Source of the DNA: Pyropia haitanensis
Lineage: Eukaryota > Rhodophyta > Bangiophyceae > Bangiales > Bangiaceae
NCBI GenBank assembly: GCA_008729055.1
Contig: SDUX01000007.1
Location: 2,652,064 to 2,716,063 of the forward strand
Direction: 5' to 3'
Length of the DNA: 64,000 nt
The position numbers and the translations under genes are program-made. Positions 22,062-31,592 of this stretch are shown here, piece by piece. How positions within the stretch are numbered: the stretch's first letter is position 1; every line of letters begins with the position of its first letter. The notes beneath the pieces were generated by a model. The model worked only from the letters and a program-made list of their open reading frames with translations, made no database searches and was not told the DNA's origin.

Positions 22062-24164
22062 TCAGGGCGGCGCGTAGTACGTGACCACCCCCCCCCCATC
22101 GACGTCCTCCCCCCCCACCGCCAGCCACCGCGCGTCGGCGCCCCACAGCGCCACCCCCCCCCCCCGGTGCCCGTCGCGGGCGTCGACAGCACCTTGAGCT
22201 TCTTCACCTCGGCGATGGTGACCCCCCCCCCCCCACCACCGCCGCGTACACGCCCGACGCGTCGAGCGCAACCCCCCCCCCCCCCAGCCGGCGCCCGCCG
22301 CGGAGCGCGCGACGCCCAGCTTGCGCAGGTCCCACACGCGCACCCCCCCCGCGGCGGCGGTGAGCACATAGTAGCCATTCTCGCTAAACGCCACGCCCGT
22401 CACCGCCGGGTCCCCGCCGCCGTCGCTGCCGTCACCGCCGCCGCGCTCGACGAGCGTCGCCGCCGCCTCGCCCGCCTTGATATCCCACAGCCGCACCGCG
22501 CCGTCGGCGTGGCCGGCGCCCGCGACGAGGCCGTCGGGGTGCCAGCCCGCGCATCGCGCGGCGGCGGCGTGCGCGGCGAGCGCCGCGACGGGCGCGCCCG
22601 TGTCGGTGGAGAGGAAGTGGAGGCCGCGGCGGGGGGTCGCGGCGAGGAGGACCCCGCCGGCGGGGTGGGCGGACAGCGCAACGACGCCGCCGTCGGTGCC
22701 GCCGCGCCGCCGGTCCCGGCCGCCGTCGGCGCCGCCACCGGCGGCACCCACCGACCAGCCCGGCGTCAGCGACCGCGTCGGCGCAGCGGCGCCGTCGGCG
22801 GCGCCATTATGGAGACGGCGGCTGCTACCACCACCGTCGTCGGCGTCGTCGCCGCCGTCGGCAGCGCCCTCCCGCCCGCGGTCCGCGTCGCCGACGCGCC
22901 AGCACGCCACCTCCCCAGTGGACGCCGACGCGGCGTACACCACCCCCGTGGACGGGTGCCACGCGAGCCCCCCCACCGCCGACCGCATCGCCGCCGACGC
23001 AAGCGGCACCCGCCCCGGCACGGCGCCGCCCGTCACCACCGCCACCCGCCCGTCGGCGGTGCCCACCGCAAAGAGGCCGCGGCCGGCGCCACCCCCGCCA
23101 CCCCCACCACTGCTGCCGCTGTCGCCGCCGCCGCCGTCGCCGGCCGAGACGCCACCCCCGCCCGCCGCCGCGGCGGCCGTAACGCGGGCGGGCAGCGCCA
23201 GCACGCCCTCCGCGGCGGTAAAGGTGCGGAGGGTGGCGGCCGACGCGAGGTCCGGCGACAGCACCCGCGCCTTGCGCCGCGCCTGCAGCGTCGCGGCGGT
23301 CGCCGCCATGGCCGACAGCGTGCCGGCTGGCAACGAGGCGGGGAGGTCCCCGCCGGGCGCGGCGGCGGCGGCGGCGCTCGTGGCCGCGGCGGCCGGCGGG
23401 GGGTCCCGCTCCGCGGCGTTCCCGCCGCCGCCGCGGCCATCCCCGCCGCTGCCGTCCCGCCCACGATCCGTCGCCGGCGAGGCGACGGTGATGGTCTTGC
23501 GCTTCTTCGCGTCGGGCGCCGCCGCCGGCGGCCGCCGCCCATCCCCGCCTTCCCCGTCCGCCTCAGCGGCGCCCGCGTCGGCGGCGGCAGCGGCGCCGGC
23601 GGCACCCGCCGCCGCCACCCCTGCCGCCGCCGCCGCCCCTGCCGCCTCTGCGGGTGCCGCCGCTGCCGCCGTTGCCGCGGCCGCCGTTGCCGCGGCCGCG
23701 GCCGCGGCGGCCGTCGCGCGGGCCACCCCCCGGTCAACCTCCCCCCGCAGCTCTGCGAGCGCCGCCCGCGCGTCGTCCCGTTCCCCCACCAGCCGGCCAA
23801 TGACCCGCGCGGCGGCGTCGTACTGGTAGAGGGCGTGCGCGAGCTCGGCCCGCACCGCCGCGGCTGCGCGGCGCGTCGCGGCCGCGTCGACGACGAGCGC
23901 CTCCCACTCGCCGCGGATGTGGTCGAGCGCGGCGGGGAGGGAGAGGGCGGTCGCGGGTGCCGGCCGCGGCGCGCCGTCGGCGGCCGCCGCGGGCACCAGC
24001 GGCAGCAGGTCGTCCGGGGTGAGGCGGCCCGACGTGACGGGGCAGACGTTGTTGGTGGCGGTGAGATGGCGGAGGATGAGGGACTTTTCGTACACGTGGC
24101 CAGTGGTCTTGGCCGCGACGGGCGTCGTTGGCACCGTGCCGGAGAGGGCACAGTAAAAGGACAT
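22062..24164 (-). CDS. PRP19: pre-mRNA-processing factor 19 (U-box E3 ligase, WD40), frame broken at three C-runs
   Basis: PRP19 is the E3 ubiquitin ligase core of the NineTeen complex, needed for spliceosome activation. The ATG at 24164 gives MSFYCALSGTVPTTPVAAKT, and NVCPVTSGRLTPDDLLPL completes a U-box in the first 60 residues. A predicted helical region (ALDHIRGEWEALVVDAAATR, then QYDAAARVIGRLVGERDDAR) corresponds to the Prp19 coiled coil. After an Ala-rich linker, WD40 blades include GGLAWHPSTGVVYAAS, CAGWHPDGLVAGAGHADG with VRLWDI, and VAFSENGYYVL with VRVWDLRKLG. The last blades are split over three frames, changing at C-runs 22272-22285 (14 C), 22222-22234 (13 C) and 22154-22165 (12 C). 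The pieces read VALDASGVYAAVV, VTIAEVKKLKVLSTP and VALWGADARWLAVGGEDVDG, matching the PRP19 C-terminus in order. Each shift equals one missing base. Confidence 0.9.
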   Translation of the reverse strand: MSFYCALSGTVPTTPVAAKTTGHVYEKSLILRHLTATNNVCPVTSGRLTPDDLLPLVPAAAADGAPRPAPATALSLPAALDHIRGEWEALVVDAAATRRAAAAVRAELAHALYQYDAAARVIGRLVGERDDARAALAELRGEVDRGVARATAAAAAAAATAAAATAAAAAPAEAAGAAAAAGVAAAGAAGAAAAADAGAAEADGEGGDGRRPPAAAPDAKKRKTITVASPATDRGRDGSGGDGRGGGGNAAERDPPPAAAATSAAAAAAPGGDLPASLPAGTLSAMAATAATLQARRKARVLSPDLASAATLRTFTAAEGVLALPARVTAAAAAGGGGVSAGDGGGGDSGSSGGGGGGGAGRGLFAVGTADGRVAVVTGGAVPGRVPLASAAMRSAVGGLAWHPSTGVVYAASASTGEVACWRVGDADRGREGAADGGDDADDGGGSSRRLHNGAADGAAAPTRSLTPGWSVGAAGGGADGGRDRRRGGTDGGVVALSAHPAGGVLLAATPRRGLHFLSTDTGAPVAALAAHAAAARCAGWHPDGLVAGAGHADGAVRLWDIKAGEAAATLVERGGGDGSDGGGDPAVTGVAFSENGYYVLTAAAGGVRVWDLRKLGVARSAAGAGWGGGGLRSTRRACTRRWWGGGGHHRRGEEAQGAVDARDGHRGGGVALWGADARWLAVGGEDVDGGGVVTYYAPP

Positions 24165-25002
24165 GGCGGTGGGCACCCCGGGCACTGGCGGCGAGGCAGA
24201 AAAAAAGGCCACGGCGGGAGAGAGGACAGGGGGTAGCGGAATGGAAAAGGTTGGCCAAAGAAGGGCAGGAGGGGAGGGGAGGAGCGGGGTGGGAGCAACG
24301 GGGGGGGGAGCGGGGGCGGCCGCAGCCAGATGGGCGGGCGTGCAGACGCGGTGCTTGGCGCGGGCCGACCGGCCGCGTCCCTTTCCCGCGCGCCGACGGC
24401 GCGCACCGGCGCGCGTGGGCGCCTGGGCAGCAACGGGAATACGTGTTCGTGCCACGGGCAGGAAACGTGGCCGGAAGAAAAGAAACGTGGCACAACATGT
24501 ACGGATTGGGAATATTTTCGAGAGGACTTTGTGAGAAGAAATTATGGACGTAGCCGTTCGTCCACGCCTTCTCTTTGCAGGAGCCGTACTTCACTGCTGC
24601 CGTCTGTCGTCTTTCCCTCTCCCGCCATCACGCCACCGCCCCTCCGCAGGTCGCCGCCTTTCTCTCCGCCGCCCATCGTCGTCCGTCTGTCTTCGACCGT
24701 TATCCCCCCCTTGCAAGTCGTCATCTCCTCCTGCCTGTCACCTGGGGGTGCGCGCGACAGTGGGAAAGGTCGAGGGGGCGACGCCGGACCTTGCTGCCCG
24801 TCTCGTCTGTTCGCGGCAAAGCAACCGTTGGTAGCAGAATTGCGAGACAGCGGAAGCATGAGAGAGAAAGAAGAAGAGAAAATAGAAAATTGTGACTGGG
24901 GAACACGGGCACCTATGCCAACCGCCCCCCCTGTGCAACAGACACGGGCACACCCACGCAGTGGGCGCCCCAACCCTCTCCACCACCAGCACCCCCTCTC
25001 TA
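24165..25002. other. upstream region of PRP19 and flanking non-coding DNA
   Basis: The part next to PRP19 is purine-rich on the plus strand; 24460-24950 is less GC-rich and could be promoter or UTR. No gene is supported. Confidence 0.35.
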
Positions 25003-25458
25003 CTACCGCAGCGGGTTTAGCGACAGCACCGCCGCGAGCAGGCCCTGCCACAAGCTGCCACCCGGCTTGGCCGCCTCATCCCGCCCCGACCCGAGCGCGC
25101 GGCGGAGCGCGGCGAGCACCGCCGTCGCGTGCGAGTTGTCCTGCGCCACCAGGAACGGCAGCCGCATCGCGTTGTTCGCAGCGTCATCCCCGCCGCCGAC
25201 GGCGGCAGCGAAAAAGAGCGACCGCAGCAGCTGCGTTGGGTGGGGGGGGGGCGCCGCCGCCGGGGCGTCCGTCGTCGCCTCGCCGCCGCGTGCCGAGGGC
25301 GAGGACGGGGACAGGAGGCCCGCCGACGACGGCGCCGACGCGGGCGACCGGCGGAGCCACGGGAGCCACCGCCACAGCCACGCCCACCGCGGGCCCCGCC
25401 GCGCGGTGCCGTCCGTGGCGGCCACGTCCTCCAGCCACGCCGACACGAGCGAGCGCAT
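25003..25458 (-). CDS. hypothetical protein or terminal exon
   Basis: I do not recognise the product. The segment from the in-frame ATG at 25458 reads MRSLVSAWLEDVAATDG, a Trp-rich WAWLWRWLPWLRR, then QLLRSLFFAAAVGGGDDAAN and NAMRLPFLVAQDNSHATAVL, ending SLNPLR. The balanced use of Leu, Asp, Asn, Phe and His sets it apart from surrounding filler and argues for real coding. The frame is open upstream to 25938 without another ATG, so this is probably the last exon of a longer gene. It could belong to the RIC1-like gene further upstream on the same strand, but I see no sequence support for that link. Confidence 0.35.
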   Translation of the reverse strand: MRSLVSAWLEDVAATDGTARRGPRWAWLWRWLPWLRRSPASAPSSAGLLSPSSPSARGGEATTDAPAAAPPPHPTQLLRSLFFAAAVGGGDDAANNAMRLPFLVAQDNSHATAVLAALRRALGSGRDEAAKPGGSLWQGLLAAVLSLNPLR

Positions 25459-28280
25459 CACCGGCGCCGCGACGGGCGGCGCCTCCTCCTCACCCTCAAC
25501 CGGCGGGTGCCGCTGCGCCGGCGCCGGCGCGGCCACACCGTCGGCAGCGCCACGCCTCGGGAGAACCCCGGTCTCCGATGGCGCCGGGTGGCCGACGCGC
25601 GGCGGCGGCCTCGCCCGGCCCGCCGCAACGACCGCCCGCGTCGACGAGGACCGCGACGGGCGGGCGGTGGGGGCGGCGAGGCGAGCGGGTGCGCGCAGCG
25701 CCGGCCGGCGCCGGCACCCGTGGGCAGACGACCATCCGGGCGGCGGGCGGTGGTGGGTGCCGGCGCCGAGGGAAGTGGGGGTGGCAAACGCGGGCGCCGC
25801 CGCAGCACCTACCCACCGTCGAGCTGGGGGGACAGCAGGGGCTGGGGCTGCCGAGGGGGCAGCCGCCGCGGGGGAAGGGGGGGAAGACGCGCCGTTGAGT
25901 GGGTCACCATGGTGATGTGGGTCGATGAGGGAGCACAAAGAGGGAGGGCGGTGGGCGCGTCCAGTCGACCGTGGGTGTGCGCCTGCGGATGGGTCGCGGT
26001 AGCGGTGGCGGTGGTGGTGGGGGGGGTGGGTGGTGGGGGGGGGGGTGGTCGTGTGGGCAAGTCGGGGGAGAGAACGCCGATGAAGACAGTGGATGTCGGC
26101 GAGCGAAGCGCACCAACGGTCGAGGACGCTTCGCCGGGCAGGTAGGTGGCGGGCGGTGGCGGCCTAGATGTAGAGGTGCGTCGGCGGTGGCGGGGCCCGC
26201 GGGGCACGTGGGCGGGGGGTGACAGCGGCGCTCCCCGCGGCGCGCCAGCAGTACTCGTTGCGGGGTCCAGCGGTGCAGGTGGAAGGGCCGCCCCCGCCCG
26301 CCGCGGCGGCTCGCCGCGCGGCCAGATTGGCCGGCCAGATTCATGCGTGGGGGCGCAGCGGCAAGGATGCAGGCACGACCGGCCCGCGGGGGACGCCCGC
26401 GCTTCCAGCCCCGCCGTCTCCGCCAGTCGACCGCGGCCGTCCGCCGCCGACGCATTCACGCATCCGCCACCATGCGCGGGGTGGACGGCTGCGGGGGGGG
26501 GGGGGGGGGGGGGGGGGGGGTGGAGGCGCGGAGGGGCTGCAAACCCCCCCCCCCCGCCGAGCCGCAGTGGCGGGCAACGAGTGCTTGCCGCGCGGGAGTT
26601 TGGTGCGGGGGGCAGGGGGGGGGGAGGGCGGGGTGGTGGTGGTGGCGGCGGGAGACGTGGGCGTTGGCGGGGGCGGCAGCGGGTGGGACGCGTTTGGGGC
26701 GCGGGAGAAGCGGGCGCGGGAGCAGCGGGGACAGGAGCCGGGGGGGGGTGGCGCGGGGGCGCTGCCGACAGGGGGGCGCTTTGCCGCCTCCACCCCCACG
26801 CACGGTGCTCCCCGTGGCCCTGCCCCTTACGGGCGCCCCACCCAGTCTCGAGTGCGTAGCGATGGGGAACTCCCGCCAGGAAGAGGGGGCCTCCAGGACC
26901 CGCTACGACCCGACTGTCGGGGCGTGGAAGCAGTATCCACTCGGCCTGAGGGGACCACCCCCCCCCCTGGATTGCCTGGAATCGGCCCCCCCCCTGGTCC
27001 CCTGGGATTTGGCCTCTAAGCGTCAGGGGACCAGCTGATTCAAGTCCATATTAGCAAAGAATTTGTCCGTACATCGGAACATGACCCCTCAAGTCCCGCT
27101 GTGGAGCCCGGGGCGTGGCGGGTGTGCAACAAGTGCGACGAGCCGGCTTCACGGTGCCACGAGGCTCCCGCGTAGGCTGGTCTGCTGGCATTGTCTGCAC
27201 CAAGGTAATCGCTGGTTCTGGCCATTGGGGGGGGGGGGGGGGCGTGCACAGATCCGCTCTCGGCCGTCTTTCCCATCGTCTTTGCGCTCGCCGCGCCCTC
27301 GCAGCGCTGAGAAGCCCGGCACGCCCCCCCCCCCCCCCTGGCGACGCCCTTCCCCGGCCGCGTCTTACATTCCCCCCCCCGCCCCCCCCCCCCCCGCCCT
27401 CCCCCCCCCCGGCGCGCCGGCGGGTGGGCGACGAGCGGCGGGAGCTCCGCGGCGGCTGCCTCGGCTGCCTCGGCCGCCGTCGCCGCCGGCGACGCGGCCG
27501 CCAGCCGCTCCACCGCCCCCACTACCGCGGCTGTTGCGGCGACCTCCTCCTCCCGAGCGGGCGTCCCCGGCGGGGCGGCTGCCGCGGCGGCGAGACCGTC
27601 GAGGAGCTCCGGCGCGGCGGCGGCAACCCCCCCCGCCGCCCCGCCCGCCATCGAGCACATCGTGGCGGTGCTGGCGCCGTCGGGTGCCGGGGGGGGGGTC
27701 CGGGGGGGCCGCAACCCGGAGTGGGGAGTTGCGGTGGGTGGTATGGGGGGGGGCGGTAGTGGCCGTGGTGGGGGTGGGGTGCGTGGTGGCCGTGGCCGAC
27801 GCGCCGTGACGGTACGGTGGGGGGGGGCGGGGGGGGGATGAGGGGGGGGGCGCGGGAGAGGAGGGAAGGATGGAAGATGACGGTGGGAGGGGAAGCCGCG
27901 GCCGCGACGGCCGCGGCGGGGGCGGGGGAGGCGCCCGGCAGCCCGCCCCCGCCGCCCGACCCCGCCTCGGGTGCCGGCGCGGGGGTGGCGGCACCGGCCG
28001 GGGCGGCCGTCAGCAGCCCCTCATCCAGCTCCTCCTCCTCCAGCAGCGCATCCTCCTCCTCCTCGGCGGGGGGAGCGGCGGGCGCCGCGGGGGGGGGCCA
28101 CGCGCGGGGGGGCAAGAGGCGGCCGCCGCAGCGTCGGCCTGCCCCGGTGGCGGGGGTGGGGGTAGGCTGTCCCGCACCGCCGCCGCCGATGGCGCGGCCC
28201 CGCCGCCGCCGCCGCCGCCGCCGTCGCTGCCGTCGACGCCGCCGCCACCGCCGCCGCCGCCGTCATCATTGCCGCCACCC

Positions 28281-28314
<34 letters not shown>

Positions 28315-28756
28315 AACCCTCGCCGCGGCCGCCGCCGGCCGCCGCCGCCGCCCTCTCCTCCGCCTCGGCTGCCGCGGGCGCCCCCCCCCCCAGCGGGGCC
28401 GCCGGCACGTCGCCGGCGGCGCTTCCCTCCGCCGCTGGTGGTGGCGGCCCGTCGCCGCCCCCCGCCGCCGCCGCCGCCGTCGGCGGGCCGCCCCCGCCCG
28501 CCAGGCGGCCCGCCCCCCCTTCCCCGCCGCCCGCGGCGGCGGCGGCGGGGGTGGCACCCACGCGCGGCGGCCCGCCGCCGCCCGCCGGGGCGCCCGCGCC
28601 GTCCGCACCCGCCGGCGCAGCGTCCACCTCCGGGGGTGCCCCCCTAACCCCCCCCCCCCAGTCGCCGTTGCTACCCCCACGGACCGTAGCGGCGACTTAG
28701 TCGCCCGCCCGTGGCTGCGATGTCGCCGGTGCCGGTAAGCAGCGTCTATGCTCACC
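25459..28756. other. low-complexity DNA with no firmly supported gene
   Basis: G-runs of 10-30 bases (for example 26492-26520 and 27227-27242) and CCG/GGC repeats dominate. On the minus strand some blocks look as if they could be Ala-rich coding, such as an acidic EEEEDALLEEEELDEG (about 28015-28065) and AREEEVAATAAVVGAVERLA (about 27490-27555). They may be C-terminal low-complexity parts of the RIC1-like gene. On the plus strand 26861-27035 encodes a short frame, MGNSRQEEGASRTRYDPT, without further support. Confidence 0.35.
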
Positions 28757-29320
28757 GGCCCCAGCGGCGTGGCCGTCGCCGACCGCGTCCGCTGCCGCTT
28801 CTCGTCATCGTGCTCCAGCACCGCCTCGTACAGCAGCCACACGAGGGAGTCCACAAACTGCGGCTGCGACGCCCTCGTCGTCAAACAGCGAACCGGCCGA
28901 CGTCGCCGGCGCGCCGCCGCCGCCGCCACCCCCCCCGTCGACCGACTCGGCGCTGTCCGCCTCCCCGTGATAGCCGTAGTCGTCAACGTCAAAGCCCGTG
29001 ACGGACGTGGCGAACCGCGGCGAGCCCACCGGCGATGCCACCGCCTTGGCCGCCGCCGACCATGGGCGGCGGCGCACAACCGACGGCAGCCGCAGCTGGT
29101 ACTTCTCGTGCATCTCCAGCCCGGCGAGGCCCACCCCCGTCTCCACCACACAAAACATGACGCCGAGGAAGCCGGCCCACGGGACAAACACGTACCCGTC
29201 GGCAAGCACGTCCACGCGCAGGGGGCCGGCGGGCAGAGCGCGCCGCGCCTGAAGGCCCGACGCGTCAAACCGGTCGCGCGAGTACGCCAACAGCCCATAC
29301 ACGCTCGCATCCGAGCTGCC

Positions 29321-29351
<31 letters not shown>

Positions 29352-30435
29352 CCCCACCAGCCCCCCCCCTCCCGCCACGGCCGGCGGCGGCTCTGGCCGC
29401 CGCCGCCGACGGCATCTCGTTGCCCACCAGAACGTGGCGGCCAAGCCAGGGCAGCCCGACAGCGCGGATGCGCCGCGTCCAGGACTTGGCGACGGCGTTT
29501 TCAAAATCCGCCACCGTTGCGTCCGCACGTGGCTGGCCGCAAGCAGGCGGGGCGGCAGCCGCACTGGCGTCAGCGCGATGGACAGCCCGCACGACGAGCG
29601 CAGCCACAGCCCCCCGCGGCAAGTCGACAGCGCCCGCCCCCCCGCGCGGGGACGGAGGAGGAACGCCGCGCCCGTGCCGAGCAGAACCCCGAGCAGGCCC
29701 AGCCGGCGGTCGTACGCAAGCGCCACCACCCCCCGCCGCTGTCGTCACCGGCCGCCGCCAGCAGGTCCGTCAGCACCTGCAGTCCGGCAGCGTCGTCGAG
29801 TCCGCCAGTAGCGGCGGCGGCGGCGGCGCGGCTGTCGCCGGCCACCCGCGCCGGCGCGGCGCCAATGCCCAACAGCGGGAGTACGGGCACCGCCACCCCG
29901 TTCAGGCCGTCGACGGTCGGGGCGCCGGCGGGAGACGGTGGCACGCCGGCCGCGCCCGCGTGCACGCCGCGGTGACGCCCGCCGCCCTCCCCCCCCCCCG
30001 CGCCGCCGACCGCCGCCGCCGCCGACCGCTCGGCCAGCAGCGTGGCGAGCGTCGGGCGGGACAGCCCCAGTGAGGCCAACCCTTCCCCCCTCCGCAACAC
30101 CTCCGGAACGTGCGCGCGCCACAGCACGGCGCCGTCCCAGCCGACGCACACCAGGCCGCCCTCGGAGGTGCCCGCCAAGGCGCCCGCCCCCGCCGGCGCC
30201 AGCGCGGACAGCGCGCCGGACGGCGCGTGCGCGCCGGCGGCCAGGGCGGTGGCCGTCGCCCTGGCGGTGCCGGCCACCACGTCCAGGACACCGGCGCGGC
30301 CGTCGCGCAGGGGGACCGCGTCCACGGACAGCAGGTGCACCAGGCCGCCGACGGCGGCCAGCGCCAGCACCCCGCAGGTAGGCGACCAGGCGCCGTGGCG
30401 GATGCCGCCGGCGGGCGCGGCCGGTGCCGACCGGC
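28757..30435 (-). CDS. RIC1-like protein (subunit of the Rab6 GEF), reading frame fragmented
   Basis: RIC1 pairs with RGP1 to activate Rab6/Ypt6 at the Golgi. Five minus-strand blocks occur in the same order as in plant and animal RIC1. They are AWSPTCGVLALAAVGGLVHL; ALAGTSEGGLVCVGWDG; VALAYDRRLGLLGVLLGTG; AVGLPWLGRHVLVGNE, then LLAYSRDRFDASGLQ, DVLADGYVFVPWAGFLGV and LEMHEKYQLRLPS; and QFVDSLVWLLYEAVLEHDDE. In Arabidopsis RIC1 I recall the matching stretches as AVWSPDSKLIAV, LLWLGKIVVICN, DYILVSYLPFFIHVY and CLEWLLFTVFD. The blocks lie in different frames, separated by C-runs or possible introns. The last block ends at a good donor, CCG|GTGAGCATAG (about 28757). I cannot tell a multi-exon gene with base errors from a decayed copy. 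The stretch AELLASAVLVAVWRW (about 30540-30590) may be the first blade. Confidence 0.45.
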
Positions 30436-30554
30436 GCCACGCCAAAGTCCCTTTCCGGCAGCCCCAGGCAGCCCCCCCGCCCCCTTCCCCCCCCCCGCGC
30501 GCGGACGGCGTGGGCGGCGGCGCGGTGACCCTCCCCCCCCCGCCCACCGCCACA

Positions 30555-31462
30555 CTGCCACCAGCACCGCCGACGCCAGCAACTCCGCGGCATGTCCACC
30601 ACCTCCGCGTACACCGCGGGGGGGGTGCGCAGGCGGGTGGTCAGCGCAACGTATTGGGCGTGGACGGCGCCGAGGGAGACAGAGCCGCGACCGGAGGTAG
30701 GGGGGGGGTGGCGGCGGCAGCGGCGGCGGCTGCGGCGGCTGCGGCGGCTGCGGCCTCCCCCGCCTGTGGCCGCAGCAGCGGCCGCCCGCCCTACCACGGG
30801 AGGGGGCGGCCGGGCGGTGCGCCACCCCGCCCACGCCAACACCGTCCCCCGCCCCCGCCCCCGCTGCAGCGGCGGCCGACGCGACCAGCAGCGCCTGCTA
30901 CTGCGCAGGCAGCGTCCGCACCGCTGAAACCGCCGACGCTAGCCCGCCGACGCGGCAGAGGATGGACGGGATGCAGAGCTCACTGGGAGAATGCCCAGCC
31001 CGCAGGGAAAATGCCGAGTCCACCGAGGGTGAGGACGCTGATGCGGCAGAGCCCCCCCCCCCCAGTCAGCGTCCCCCTCCTCCAGCAGCCCCAGCAGGCG
31101 CAGCAGCCCCTCCAGCGCTTACCCGGCGTACCAGCGCGCGGCGGACAGCGGGTCCCGCCGCGCCTCAGCCGCCTGGCCCAGCTTGTACTTGGCCCGCAGC
31201 CCCCATCGGGCGGCCTGCATCCGCACCACCCCCCCCACCGAGGCGCCGTCCACGGAATGCAGGGATGGCGGGGCGGCATCGCCGCCGCCGCCGGCGTCCA
31301 CCCCCACACCCGCCACCCCCCCGGCCGCCCCGTCCGCGAGCGTCGCCGCACCAAGACGGGCCTCGGCCAGCGCCCGCCGCGCGTCGGCCATCCGCCCGGC
31401 GCTCAGCGCCGGCCGCCCCAGCTCGTACACCACCTCCACCCGTCGTGACAGACATTGAGCAG
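30555..31462 (-). pseudogene. TRAPPC11-like TPR fragment with in-frame stop, next to the NTPase gene
   Basis: The minus strand reads VEVVYELGRPALSAGRMADA from 31444, then RAKYKLGQAAEARRDPLSAA and RWYAG. TAA (31119-31121) follows, and the same frame continues as ALEGLLRLLGLLEEGDADW. TRAPPC11/foie-gras proteins have a YKLAxxAEFRxDWxxALxxYexAY stretch here, so the TAA falls where a Tyr codon (TAC or TAT) is expected. Further on, LGAVHAQYVALTTRLR with PPAVYAEVV (30600-30685) resembles the FxxWxWxSRQFLVFAELL stretch of the same family. The match is weak and from memory. The sequence upstream of 31450 stops looking like this family and 31593 is the stop of the NTPase gene, so an insertion may have cut the gene. 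Alternatively GGGTAAGC is a splice donor. Confidence 0.3.
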
Positions 31463-31592
31463 CACTCGGTGTACGTGTGGACGTGGGCCTTCCCCACAAG
31501 GAGGTTCTTGATGGCAGAGGACAACAGAAAACGGCGGCAACGTACGTGTGATATGTCCAAAGATGCCAGACAAGCACTACTCCAAGCACTAC

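Noticed and set aside
26492..26860. G-run-bounded plus-strand frames as genes
   Set aside because: Gly/Arg-only products next to long G-runs, without motifs.
29570..30553. The whole 327-codon minus-strand frame as one simple gene
   Set aside because: Only the WD-like part up to about 29.75 kb fits RIC1; the end is out of frame with the next RIC1 block.
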